Assembly (NCBI GenBank): GCA_010093685.1
Contig: MU006228.1
Span: forward strand, 727,111-791,110
From: Ophiobolus disseminans
Lineage: Eukaryota > Ascomycota > Dothideomycetes > Pleosporales > Phaeosphaeriaceae
Direction of reading: 5' to 3'
Length of the DNA stretch: 64,000 nt
Of this stretch, positions 9,849-21,852 are shown piece by piece. Position 1 is the first letter of the stretch, and each line of letters begins with the position of its first letter. Made by a program: the position numbers and the translations under genes. Below the pieces are notes generated by a model that did no database searches, was not told the DNA's origin, and saw only the letters and a program-made list of their open reading frames with translations.

Positions 9849-10214
9849 GTAGCGAGCGGCGGCGACAGGAGGCGCACGACCATGTCCTCCTGCGAGGCAC
9901 CAAGCCACGCAAGAGGTCATGGTCGCGGTGGGCATGTTGTTGTTGGTAGTTGTGTTTGATTTAGTAGTCGTGGATGTTGAAGTGAGGTTGGTGGAGAAGG
10001 AAGGGAGCAGGCGAGCAAAAACTCTTCTTTATCTGCCTCTGTGGGAGGGGAAGCGGGCCGTGCGGAGATTGTGGATTCCAGGCGTCAAAAGCAGGTGAGC
10101 GCGAGATAGAAGAGGAGAAGGAACAGGGGTTGGATGGATCTTGCTTTGGCACTGAGACGCTGCAACACCAAGAGGAGATGCAGAAAGATGCCAGCTTCAA
10201 TTCTATATAGATAT

Positions 10215-13200
10215 CGACCCTACCACTCAGCTCCCAAGCGGCTGTAGACTCATTATCGCGGTTGCATTCGTGGTGCTGGCCTTCATTTTGACATCGATGC
10301 TAGCATGAAGCTCCGCAAAGCTCGTCACAATACCATGGCCCGTGCTGCGGCGACAGGGGTCTTGGAGAGCCTCAGAGGCAGAAGCGGTGGCTCAGGTATG
10401 CGGATGAGTGTCTGAGAAGCATCAGACGTACACATGAGGAGGCTGCTTCAAGTAGTTCATGCCCGCGAGGATAGACTGGCTGGTCAGGGGCGACGGCGGT
10501 GACATGAAGTGCTACTACGTGCATGGCATGAGACTTTTTATTGTACTATGTAGAGTTTGAAAACATGAGAAACATGTCGTGAGAGCTGAGGAGATTGAGC
10601 ATTCGAGAGACTTAATGAGAGACTTAATACTTGTGTGCGCCGGATGAATGAGACCAATGCTGTCTGATGGCAGCAGCGCCGAAAGACTGTATGCGACAGA
10701 GACTCTGAATGTGCGACGGCACCTACATGTATGAGCGCAGCGCCTGCTTGCGAAACAGAATTGCAAAAAGAACGCCAGCGTGTGAGATCAAGCCTTGCAT
10801 AGTCCTACGGGCGGAGTGCCAGCAGCTTGACGTAGGATCTGCAGGGCCGCCGACTACGCTTTGATCAAGATCGCTGAAAAGCGAAAATGACTTTTAAATA
10901 CGGAGATTGGAACATCGCTTTGAAGTGTGGCGGCCTTGAGCATGAAACTCGACTTAGTGGCGCCGTAGCTTCATCGTCAACATTGTAGCATCGTGTGGCT
11001 TAGAGACGCAGCCCCGAACACCAAAAACCTACTGCTCCCGAGAAGACCACAGGGCGCCGCACGATCCCGCTGAACAATGAGACCAGTGGTACTCGATGTC
11101 GCCCTACTTCCAAAGAAACCGCCGCCATCATACCTCAGCTTCTGTGCCTGCGCATCTTCGCAGCACACAGACAGGGCGCCGTCACGAGACTAAAAGCTAC
11201 AACACGAACAAAGCGTAGAGAGCAGCAAGTAGTTGGGCAACTCGGGCAATACATCGGGGAAGACACGCGTGATTGCAAACATCAGAAACAAGGGCGGGTA
11301 CTGTGGCATCAGCTCACGCTGATGCAAACCCGGAAATGAACAGCTAACCAAGTCATCGCCTATAACGCGACGTCAAAACAACGAAGTCCCTCGAAACACG
11401 CGGCCACGAACACCGACCTACCTCCTCGGGCGAAGCATGCAAGCAGCGCCGATCCTTGAGCGACACCAGGTATCCGGAATATCCGAGTGCCGGAAGAACA
11501 GGCAAGGCTGGCACGGCAGAGAGATGCAGCACCGAGCAGTCCGGTTCGCCGTGCAGCTGCGATGACCACTGATGAAGACAGGGAGCTTGACGAGTTGGCC
11601 TTCTCCGCGTGCGCCTCCGCAACCGCTACACCACCTCTTTCAGACAATACCTCAACGGCCGAACCGGGCGCCGCCGGCAGGGATCGCGCCAGAGACTTGA
11701 GTACGTCGCGCCGACCACAATGGCTGGGGCCAAGGGGGCTCCGTTCAGGGAGACACGGAGGAGCCGGCGGACGTGCCTCTGACAACAAGACGCCAGCCGT
11801 CGCAAAGACCAAGTCAGAGCGAGAGAGCTCATCTTGGACAGCCTGCAAACAAATCGGACCGCTGACGCATTTCTGCATGCCAGCTCATACCCGCCGACCG
11901 ACCCTCCCGACCACCCGACCGAACAACTCCACCGTGCATCGCACTCAACGGGCACCCACGCGAAGAGACAGGCGCGGAAAACATGCGTCTCCTTGCCACG
12001 CCTGTCCCTCCTCTTCGGACGGGAAGCCGGCCCATCTCTTCACGGCAGGCAAGCAGCGAGGTCCGAAGCGACAGGAGAGCGGTGGAACTATGGAAAGAAA
12101 GACGACGCTGACGGAGGGCTTGATAACACATAGGCGGGGGCGACGGCGCACCTGCCTTGAGCGACGAGAAAGCGATGGTCTGTTCCACGGCAAGATAACT
12201 CTTTATGCACCGCGGCGGATACTCGACTTACCATGAGCCGCCAGAGACACCTCCGAGGACCAAGCGACGATAACGAGAAGTATATAGCACAACCAGGCTG
12301 ACCAACTTTTGCGCGACAGGAAACCGACTCTATTCCACGACGAAATATAGAATAATACGGAAAGAAGCTATAACGGACATAGTGGAGAGACGACACTGAA
12401 AACGAGACTTCCCGCTCGGACGATGCCACGACCAGCTTGAGCGATCACGATAACATGGTGGACTGGGACAGAACAGTAAAAGCTGGCGCAGAAGGACACG
12501 AGAGACTGCATCGCGGCAGGTGCTCAAGCAACCTTGAACAGCAGGAAGGAGACCAACATCTTACAAAGCAGAGAGATCACCAAGAGAAACAAGGCCACCA
12601 CATCCATCTCTTGCCCTAAACGAGTCCGCCGCCGCTTCGCGACAAGAGACGCACGTTACTCGAAGGACAGAACAACGGCCGTATGGTGGCAGAGCTGGCA
12701 AGGGGATTAGGAGGGCGAGGACACACGCCGCTCGGCCGTTGGCATTCAAGCCTTGGGCGACGATGAGAATTCCAGGCCCTCGTTGTGGGCAGCATTTGCT
12801 AACGCCGGCAGACACCTCGTTCGGCCGCCGACAGAGGCTCTCCGACAACGGGAGACGACGATAGAAGTCAAGACACATACTTTGTAGAGCGCGGCATCAC
12901 CTGCTTGAGGGACAGGAAGAGGTGCGCACCCTTCGACCAGCAAATCGAGCCAACGTGGACGATATCTCAGCAAGCGTGCTGCAAATCCGAAGCTCGCAAC
13001 GCTGCAGCGCGAACGAAGAATCTGCACGACACATCCGACGAGCGACATGCATCATGCAGACACAGAACAAAGACATGATGAGCGGCGCAAGGAATAAAGG
13101 AAACACATAAGAGGCCTCAGAAGTACGCGGCGGCATTGGTGGCATCAGGCGCGATGAAATTGCGCTGCCGAAATGATGCAGGAAGCGTGGTGTGGAGGAA

Positions 13201-14200
13201 GGAAGTTGGTCGTCCCGATAAAGTTGAGGCGAGCTAACCAGTTCTGACAGGGCACGACCGATTACCGGTAGCCGTCTTCCCCGGCCCGCCGCGAACCCCT
13301 GAGCGATCGCGAACGATACGAACCTACATCTCGAACGTCAGCGAACGAATGCATAATGGTTGAGGGGTTGCTAGAAAAGGCAGCCACGGCATGCGTGTAT
13401 GGCGGCATGCGGCGTGGTCTGGTCTGGCATCGAAGACCAAGCTACTGCGCGTTGCGAAGCCGCCCTTGATAAGCGTGGCGGCACACTGAGCATCGCGGAT
13501 CTACTGGAATGGGCAATAGCAATGCACACCTCGACGCTGTCGCAGATCTGTAGCCCGCACTCGCTCCGCCCTTCGAGTTGACAGGAGGCGTCATGGCGCG
13601 CTTGAACGGGCATGCTCTGATCTTTACGACCAGCAACAAGCCCGATCTCAACATATCTTTGGGAGAAGAGGCTATAGTTTCGGGTCGTTTGAGAAGCTCC
13701 CGTCATCCGCCCTTTGCAGCAAACCACACACTTGAAAGCCAAGGTCGCCTCACCTCAAACCATGCATAAGGCAGCAGTCAGAGAGCAGGAGACCAACAAT
13801 TCGGCACGAGTCGCGCAACTCCAATGGCGGCCGAGTCGTATACATGTACCCGCAGACTGTTCAACCATTGTTTCGACTAAACGAAGGCAATAAATAAAGG
13901 ATCAAGCAGATGCGCTCAGAGAGAAAATCATCACATACTCGTCAACGGCAACTCTGAACGATTCGCGGCGTCGAGCTGCAAGCAGCCATCGACCGCGCCT
14001 CGAGAACAGGGTCACCTCCAGTTTGAAACAATATCTTGATCGTCCTCATTGCACGCTGGGGTGGGAAAGGATGTAGATGCAACATACCTCTTCACCAAAT
14101 CCGCGCTCGAGCAGGAGCGTCCTCGAAGCCTGAAAGGTGGGCGGCGCTGTTCAGGGTATGTTTCTGCGGAGAGCGTGGATCTGAACGAGAAGCAATACTG
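10215..14200. other. Stretch without a recognisable gene
   Basis: Upstream of the degenerate unit the sequence becomes GC-richer (about 11.3-13.8 kb) and several long frames are open on both strands, the longest at 11487-12236 on the plus strand (249 codons). They overlap antisense, lack recognisable domains and are Arg/Ser/Pro-rich, as expected of chance frames in GC-rich DNA. Isolated branch-plus-acceptor motifs occur (for example GCTAAC with a following CAG near 13240) but no coherent exon chain was found. Confidence 0.45.
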
Positions 14201-17200
14201 ACTTATAAGCGATAGGAATACCTAGACCGACGTCAGTGCAAGCCACCCCAAGCAGTTCGATATACGAAGATTGACTGGCAGCTTCAGGGAGACACAAAAA
14301 GCATCATCTAACTGCGGGACTGGGATCAAACATCATCCATCATCATTTGCGGATACGTGCTAACATGTTCAAGGACGGGAGACTTGCACTGCTAATTCCG
14401 CGCATGTAGAATCAGCACCTGGATCAGAGTCAGCACATACTATCAGAAACGAGTTGATGTACGCGGGACTGCAGCGTGCTTCAGACAATGATGGAAAAAG
14501 CATCATCCAATCTTGCGATTTATAAGTGGTTGGTTCTCGTCATGAGCGATCCGGTAAGAGCTGTTGCATAAGAACATTCAGATGCTTACCATGCTAACTC
14601 CGCGCATGTAGGACGCCGTCTTAGGCAGTCCGAGCGAATCGAGACATCGTTGGCCACCGGACATTCTTGTCCTGATCTTACTTGTCGCGCGAACATCGTG
14701 ACAGGCCGAGAAACTGCCTAAATTGGAGTCAGCTGCCATTCAAAGAGCATAGCAAAATACGTGAAAGAACGAGGCGCTTTAGACGCTAAAAGGTTGTTGC
14801 ATCATTTGGCTCAGCTTCAATTTGGTCTTGGGTGGTCATCATGAGCTGGTAGGTAGTACGGCATGGCAGTATTGAGAGACTTACCCTGCTAACTTTTGTG
14901 ACGGTGTGAGGAGAGGGGAGGACTGCGCTGCATTGGCTATCTGAGGTGGGATGAGCTGCATATATACATGACCAACCATGAGCTATCCCAACTCGTACTA
15001 GAGTGGTTCTGGGCAAGGCCCAAACCGTTACAACTTTGAGCATTCAGCATTCTTTTCGGCATTGCCGTTCGAGTGATCTAACATCCCGTTAGCGAAGGAT
15101 CGGTCAAGGCCAGAGGATATGTTCGAGGATCGTGCACGCTCAGACAAGCTAAGTCAAATATCATGAAGACCAGACGTACGAATTCGATAGTGTCATCATC
15201 GCAAGTGGGTTGTAGGCATGGAGTATTGGGCAAACATACCTTGCTAACCATCATCAGCTCCAACGACAAATTTCGTCCGGTCAATCTGTCACAATGTCAG
15301 CAGTATCTAGATAGTGAGTCAAGAATCGGTGGTGACGCTGGAAGAAGCTCAGACTAAAAATTGTTCATCATGAAGATCGGAACGTCTAGAGTGTAGTCAT
15401 CATCACAAGGCAAAGGTTACTAAAGCGGGGCCAGAATACGTACCAACAACCCATGCTTCTCGAGTGGTGACGACGCACACGGGAGCCAGCTCTGGGAATC
15501 GATAGCGGGTGAGTTGCGATGCTGAATCCATACCTGGCTAACGACAAGCATCAGGTTCGTCACCGCAAATATCTCTCATAATCTGTCGCATCATCAGCAA
15601 ACTTCCCATTTCGAATTGGAGTCTCGTGTGATGAGTTGGGTATGCTCAGACGAAAGTTGTCCATCATGAAGATCGGATGTAACGTTTTCGGTGTAGTCAT
15701 CATTGCAACGCGGGGAATGCAGGTGGGAAGTCGGAGTACATACCATCGGTTCATGCTTCTCCGATCGGCGACAAGGCGCATGAGAGCTGGCTCTGAAAAC
15801 CGTCGTCGGTTTCGACCGAATGCTAACGTTCATGGCAGATTCGCAGCTTCCGATTGCTGGAATGACCTTCCGCGAGTCTAGCGAAGGCCTCGATCGGAGA
15901 TATCTGTATGCTTGCCGTCAGCTCAGTCCTAAGACCTGGAATTATTGTGCAAGCCGCAGAAGTAAGGATCAAAATTGTTGTCATTGTTGTCCTTTGTCGT
16001 CATTGATTATTGGTAGAAACGTTACAGATTCCAAATCATCATACGAAGTAGGAAGCGATGGTAAAAGGGTTGGAGGGACTTACTGACTGCTTCCCGACCA
16101 CGTCGTAACGGAGCCATACCGCTGTGTTGGTGAGTACTCAAACTCGGTCTGAGCAGCATGCCCTAACTCGAATGCGCGGACTACGACCGAACCGCTCAGA
16201 CGATGGTGCCTGTGGAAGCGTCAGCTGCGTCTCGCCTTGAGTCCATGGCTAGACGGGTTGAGAGAGAAGGTGTCAGAGTCCTTGTGATAGTGTCGTCATT
16301 GGAGATCGGCGATTAGTATATGTAAGAGTGGTATCATCATGGCAGGTACGTTTCGAGAATTGGGCGGGCAGACTTACTGACCAGAATCCCAGATTCACTG
16401 TTTCCGAGCGACTGAAGTCGATCCAGTACACCACCCGCTCGAGATACGTCCTAAAACGATCGTCAGCTGCGTAATGGTGTAACTGCGTGAGCAGTGTCGG
16501 GTGGAGGCTGAGATCAACGATTGTATTGCTATCTGTTGTCGTGTTGTGTGATGTTCTGGTACAGGAGCTCTCAGCTCTGAGGTAAGTGCACTTGCCCACA
16601 GGGCAGTGCCTGCTACAATAGGATATCATGTGATATCCGCCACGTGGTTACAAATGGAGCGTACTGCGATGCGACGTGTGCGGGTTGGGTTGTAGCCTCA
16701 GACCAACGCTAACAAGCAGACTCAGGTTGTCATCAAGCTTGAGGTCTCATCATAGACGAAATCGATAGTCGAGTACACGTATCGACCTACCTTCGAGGAT
16801 GGAATGTCGCCCTGGGATGCAGTGGCAGAGCTGACTCCACGACAGCATTGTGACGTCCGGGTGGTCGAGGATGAGTGGCCTGCAGAAAGCTGTCAGCTTT
16901 GTCGCAAATCTAGACGCGGAACAAGAAGCGTGGGGCTCGATCTCATATCCAACTGAAGCTGTTATCATGGCTCTTTCAAGCTTATGGTCTTATCATCGAT
17001 ACGTGGGTGCGCATGATTCATCTTACCTAAGTTCAGAATCATCTGCTAATATGCTAGTGGTCAGATCTGTTCTACGGTCAGCAGTGCTCGCAAACCGTGG
17101 CATGCAAGACCGGAAGCAATAAGTTCGGGCTCACATCAACAACATTAGCATGACTCAGGAAGTCGTTGAGCTAGGGATATTTATCATAACGTTTGTCAAA

Positions 17201-17716
17201 GAAAAAGAGACTCGGAAACTTACTCCGCTCTTCGAAGCTTGCTGATCATCGGAGTTGTAGCTGCATCTGGCACACTGTTAGCGATGTTTGTAAAGAACAA
17301 GACTCAGGACGATCAGCGAGAATTCCTTCTCAGAAAAACAAGTGGATGCGAAACTCAGGGGTAGTCAATCGTCTTTCTCTCATCACAGGGTATGTATGTT
17401 GGAGATGTCCAGAATTACCTTGCTGGCTGATCACTCGCTGACCATGGGATCTGGCGTAGCTTGGTATGTTGTCAGTAGTGCTCGGGACTATCGAAATGCG
17501 AGACGGGGAGTGAAGAGATCATTCTCAGAACAACAACTAACGTAGACTCGGGGGTCGTCAAACGTTGTGCTTTCATCATAAGACATGTGTGCTGGAGATG
17601 TTTGAACTCACCTGACTGCTCGGATTTCGCTCATTGTATCGTCCGGTCTAGCCTGATGCGCTGTTAGCGACACCCAAAACATACAAATTATACAACGCGA
17701 AGCATTGGGTTGGAAC

Positions 17717-17721
17717 TCAGG
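17717..17721 (+). repeat. Target-site duplication, left (TCAGG)
   Basis: TCAGG immediately precedes the left LTR and is repeated immediately after the element at 18778-18782. Confidence 0.9.
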
Positions 17722-17883
17722 TGTCAGCCTGGCACCTTAGTTCACATGGTACACTGTGGACTGCATCTCCACGTGACTCTTAGTCACTGGCTTACTCATC
17801 ATGTTGTGTATATAATCGCTCTATGTAGCTCTCTCAATACAACAACCTTCTTCTCACTTTTGCCCTGTCTCCTACATCCGACA
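17722..17883 (+). repeat. Left LTR, complete
   Basis: 162 bp beginning TGTCAG and ending CGACA, with a TATATAA promoter-like motif in the middle. It differs from the solo LTR at 35779-35940 at one position (T at 17738 versus C), a C-to-T change in a CpA context. Confidence 0.92.
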
Positions 17884-18083
17884 GTTATGAGCCCGGTATC
17901 CCCGCACTACGCTGCAATACTCAAATAAGATTGTTCACTCTTTCAATTGCAACACACGTTATATACGTTGTCCCTGCAATTATCTTTTGCGTTATTACAC
18001 GCTCACTGTTGCACTGCAACACCCATCAAGGCTACGCCTTTGATCATTTCTCTGCCGACTAGTAAGGCAGCTCTTTTGCTATC

Positions 18084-18736
18084 ATGGCATCCTTAAGCAT
18101 GTTTGATGATCATGTCATCACGCACGCTTCAATCATTCTTGAGAAACAGAGTGACTGGAAGCTCTGGTACTCAATGAAGAAGCAGTATGCCACCGTCAAG
18201 GGCGTGTGGGAATATTGCGACCCTTCCACTACAACAGCACCTCCAACAATTGACGATGAGCCTTCAGATGAAGCCTCAGAAGGCAAGTGGAGGAAGTGGG
18301 AGATCAAGACAAATGCCCAAAGGGCTACACTCAAGGCTATTGGCGAGGTCAACCTTGAGATCATGAGGACAGTGGCTCGCTCAAAGCTACACCTCATCAC
18401 TGAACTGGACCTAGACGTACGTCTACGTCTCAAGACCCTCCAGGACCACTTCAAGATCACCAGTCAACAGCAAGTTCTGGAGCTCTCTACGCTGTACACA
18501 AATGTGCAGCTAAAACCAAAGAACCAAAGCACTGACACCTGGTTGAATGAATATTCGCGCATTACGTCACTCTGCAAGGCAGAGGACATGGCGGAAATGA
18601 AGGGTACCCGCCCACAGTGGACCTTCATCAAAGCTGTCCAAGCGCATGGAGACGCTGACTGGTCTGGCCAACATTTTGCAGTTATGATTGGCTGTGAGGA
18701 GGACGTTAAGGATCCTCCAACACTGGAAGGATTAAT
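18084..18736 (+). pseudogene. Truncated copia-type Gag
   Basis: An ATG at 18084 opens a frame whose first about 217 codons resemble Ty1/copia Gag of fungi: a DWKLWYSMKKQYAT-like block followed by VWEYCDP, then a helical region (LHLITELDLDVRLRLKTLQDHF, ELSTLYTNVQLKPKN, WLNEYSRI). In intact elements Gag forms the particle that packages the element RNA. Coding similarity ends at the deletion junction near 18737. The frame reads on through the LTR remnant and the neighbouring repeat to 19016, which is a chance extension. Confidence 0.75.
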
Positions 18737-18777
18737 CAACCTTCTTCTCACTTTTGCCCTGTCTCCTACATCCGACA
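18737..18777 (+). repeat. Right LTR remnant (last 41 bp)
   Basis: Identical to the final 41 bases of the left LTR (17843-17883) and joined directly to gag sequence, marking the internal deletion junction. Confidence 0.92.
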
Positions 18778-18782
18778 TCAGG
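18778..18782 (+). repeat. Target-site duplication, right (TCAGG)
   Basis: Matches 17717-17721 and follows the last base of the LTR remnant directly. Confidence 0.9.
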
Positions 18783-19339
18783 ATCAATCAAGGGATTGGT
18801 GACTCAGGAATCGTCATACACCGTTCTCATCATAGGATAGAATTGCAGTTTGGAGACGGTCGAACTTACTTGGACTTCGATACCGAGTTGACTGGAAGAT
18901 CTAATAGGAAGACTCACTGTGGAAGCGTTGAAGCGTTCAGCAAGGCTACTTCTCTGAGGCTGTGGTCAATCTGTTTCGATGTCAGCTCGGTCCTAGCAGA
19001 GCATGGCGGGGCATGAGGTGAGCTGCAAGGCTCAGAAAAAGAAAGGAAAGGTAATGGCTTCATGACTGATGTTAAGTAGAGTCAAATATGGGTAAAATCA
19101 TGGAGGTATGTCGTGTTGTGGGCTTGCGAGGGGAATGACTAACCTGAACATGACAGACATCTTCATCGACTACCGAATGTCCGAGGCGACGTGTGACTCG
19201 GCGGCGTAGTACTCGAGACCTGCGAGGGTGTCAGCATAGTCGTGGTGACGATGGTGCTTGAGTAAATACTCGCAAGTCTGAGTATCGTCGCGTGCCTCGA
19301 AGCGTCTTATGCCGTTAGCCACCTCGATCCATGCCGCAC

Positions 19340-21850
19340 TACACCAAGCAAAGAAAGAGAAGGAGAAGAAGAAATGTCTGACTCAGAGCTACATGCACCC
19401 AAGTGGTCACTGTGGACGGCCACTAGCACCTGTCACAGGTCACTCGACCACCAACCACCTGCAACGATAAAGCTGTGCTGAAGGCTTCGCTTCCACGATT
19501 CGTCTAGTAAGCGCGGGATGCCACTCCTCGGCTGTTCGACGAGTCTCCGTCAGAAGCTCTCGGCCTTCAGTGTATTGGCTTATGATGGAGTCACGTTTGA
19601 TCTTGGTCACTCGTCTCGCCAAAAAACCTGCTGAGGACGGTGGCTTTGAGACAGGATATTGAGTGATCGCTGCCTCATCGCCTGTAGCCATTTGTATGTG
19701 TAATGTACGAGCTCGACAAACCACTGATGGCAAGATGTGGGCCCATGATGGACTCGTCGAGCGTCGACACCAACACGCGAATTTTTTTTACCTCCCACCC
19801 ACCCAGGAGACCGTGCACTGACGATCGCACGGTACCGGTGAAAATGACTAAACTGAGATTAAACAGTCCCCCGACCCCTCAAAGTTACGTGTGGTGCTGG
19901 CATTACTCTTGGCCCCGTGACCGCGAGAGGCGCTCCCTCTCCCGGCGCTCGTGAGAGGAGATATGAGGGTATTTGATCTCAGTTGCAGGGGCCAGTAGTT
20001 TGTGTGGGCTGGAAGGGGTTGCGATACTACCTTGATACGATGGCTGCTCCGTCGGTGTGAGCTGGAGGCATTCGAGGTGCTGTGAGGTATCGTCCTGTTG
20101 CAGGATTCACGCGTGAGGGCATACAGGTTCGATCAAGAAGAGGAGGAAAGTCTAGTACAACTGGACCTGTGTTAGTGTATGAGGATCGAGGAGTGGAAGG
20201 ACTCACTGCTGTGAAGACGGCCAAAAGGCGCTAAGCCCAATTGGGGCGCTGCTTCCAAAATGCGTCTCAAAAGTCATGGTTTGCGGCGGTGCGGCCTGGA
20301 GCTATACGCGTCAGTATCGGAGGTCAATGAGGTGTATGATATGGTGCTTTGGCATACCTAGAAGGGTTGGCGAGGGCGCGGCTCCCTGCCAAAGGCCCGG
20401 CGTACGCGGAGACGGACATCTCGCCAGAAGGCGTGGTGCTTCGTGGCGAGCGACGAGACATACTTGCGACGGCAAAAGGGGCACATTGTTGCTTGGAGTG
20501 CGGTTTTGTAGTCGTTAGGCGTACGTGTCGTGTGTTGTTGTTGTGGTGGTGGTGGTGGAGTGAAGTGGTGTTGGTGCTGAGGAGGAGAAGGGGGGGAGGA
20601 AGTTCGAGAAAAAGCTCAAGTCAAATAGCAACGCACACAAGCTATGACCACCAGTTACATCAAGCAACCTTTGCTGGAACATCATCAATAGCCTAGGAAG
20701 AAAGGCAATGGACTGCAAAAGCTTTCGCTGAAGCGGACAATGAGAATTGGTTTGGTGCAGGCAGTTTCACTTTGATTTGCTCAGCGCCTGGCGATCTATC
20801 TGGCCGTATCTGGTCTCTCTGCGCTTTTACGAAGCTGTTGAGCATAGAGCGAATGTTTACCATCCCGCAGCGGTCGCTTTCTCAAATGATACCACCCCGA
20901 CCAGTCACGCAGCAGCTCCAGCAACAAACACAACGTACCCCTTTGCAGGCTCAGTCATCGTTAATAATACGGCGGTCTCTCTACTAACTACAAGGCCATA
21001 CCATCACACACAAGAGCCGCAAGACCAGGAATGCTCGACTCCCTCACTCTCACGAGACCTCGCAAGACCACCGTAACGATTGTCGTCACATCCACCAGGC
21101 GAGCCCGACATCTAAACCGCCGCACGCTCCCATACATCGCGGGCCAGGGTGCGACAAATGCAAGAAGCTCCTGTCAAATCACACTCACTCAATAGCACAA
21201 TACCTACAGCACGACACAGCTCGACTCCCCAGAGCACGGCAAAGCAAAGCGAGGTCAAGTCTCAGAGCACCTTCGAACAGCTTTTTGACCCACTGCAATG
21301 GCAAACAGAAAGCTCCCGCAACTTGAAACGTGTACGACACTGGACAAATACGAGACAGAAAGGACGGGCACAGCTAACTCCGACTCATTGTTTTGCCATT
21401 AGGACTGCTACTTAGCTATACCGACGACAGACGTACGCTCGAGATCCACCACACATTACCGCGCCACCTTGTCTGCGGCTCCTTCTCGCGCGGAGTTGGC
21501 AACAATATTGGACGGAAATACCCCACGAAGTATAGGTTTTAGAAGAACAACATAAGATGTGGCAGAGAGCGACAGAGCGAATGAAAAGTAGGACCTAGTC
21601 CACGAACTGAGAAGACATGCTAGAAGATCGAGGCAGCGCACTGGACGGTATAATTGTCTGATAGGCTATTAGCATCCATCAAACCACGAAGAGGCAGGTT
21701 AGCGCACATACTAGAAACACGGAAGGGCAATTAGGCTGACAGCGCATTGTGCAGGAAACGGCGCATCGGCGCATCGAATGATCAACGTCCACGGATCTCC
21801 TGATGAAAGCGATCTCCCTGAGCTACAATCACAGATGGGTCAGCTTGGGA
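19340..21850. other. Stretch without a recognisable gene
   Basis: Only short frames; the longest (20349-20696, 20747-21076, 21149-21415 plus) show no domain and overlap in different frames. A TG-rich low-complexity tract occurs around 20530-20600. The last few hundred bases are the 3' flank of the coiled-coil gene on the minus strand. Confidence 0.5.
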
Positions 21851-21852
21851 TA

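Larger units (their letters stand above)
7194..9935 (-). pseudogene. Degenerate multi-exon transcription unit ending in an RRM
   Basis: A run of good minus-strand introns is visible: 9597-9726, 9430-9483, 9093-9178, 8922-8975, 7947-7995, 7715-7766, 7376-7421 (weak donor GTCATC) and 7194-7241. Most have GTAAGT, GTATGT or GTACGT donors, and most a CTAAC or CTGAC branch point. A TATA-like motif (10203-10209), a pyrimidine-rich leader and an ATG at 9935 give it a start. One frame from that ATG stays open across the first three exons apart from an in-frame TGA in exon 1, then ends at TAG in exon 3. The last exons encode a convincing RRM half. Predicted exons carry short-loop inverted repeats (listed separately), and the region 7.77-8.9 kb contains duplicated exon-like modules. 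It could be a decayed splicing-factor gene or a spliced non-coding RNA; the sequence alone does not decide. Confidence 0.5.
17722..18777 (+). mobile_element. Internally deleted Ty1/copia-type LTR element
   Basis: The element consists of a complete 162-bp LTR (17722-17883, TGTC...GACA), a leader, the N-terminal part of a copia-type gag, and only the last 41 bp of the right LTR (18737-18777). Perfect 5-bp duplications (TCAGG) flank it. Protease, integrase, reverse transcriptase, RNase H and the first about 121 bp of the right LTR are missing. Intact duplications mean the two ends are the original integration ends, so the loss is internal. It interrupts a unit of the 14-19 kb repeat array. A nearly identical solo LTR lies at 35779-35940. 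Confidence 0.9.
14260..19330 (+). repeat. Array of diverged repeat units
   Basis: A unit with the order GCTCAGAC-like block, then CATCATGAAGATCGG-like block, then GTGTAGTCATCAT, then CATACC/CTTACC, then a GCTAAC...AG intron-end-like block recurs. Clear starts are near 14281, 14469, 14777, 15141, 15337 and 15637. Weaker related blocks follow at about 16720, 16965, 17350, 17545, 17713 (interrupted by a retroelement) and 18805. The best pair (15337 and 15637) shares a 21-base block with one difference at 15361 and 15657, and GTGTAGTCATCAT at 15391 and 15691. Spacing varies from about 190 to 360 bases. Frames are mostly closed and no protein domain is visible. The units are too long and too diverged for CRISPR. 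Confidence 0.6.

Noticed and set aside
11487..12236. Plus-strand frame of 249 codons
   Set aside because: It overlaps long open frames on the other strand in GC-rich DNA, is Arg/Ser/Pro-rich, has no domain and no splice or promoter context that favours it.
18737..19016. Continuation of the gag frame beyond the LTR remnant
   Set aside because: The frame runs through LTR and flanking repeat sequence by chance; gag similarity stops at the deletion junction.
14260..19330. Possible CRISPR-like array
   Set aside because: Units are several hundred bases long, diverged and unevenly spaced, in a eukaryotic context.
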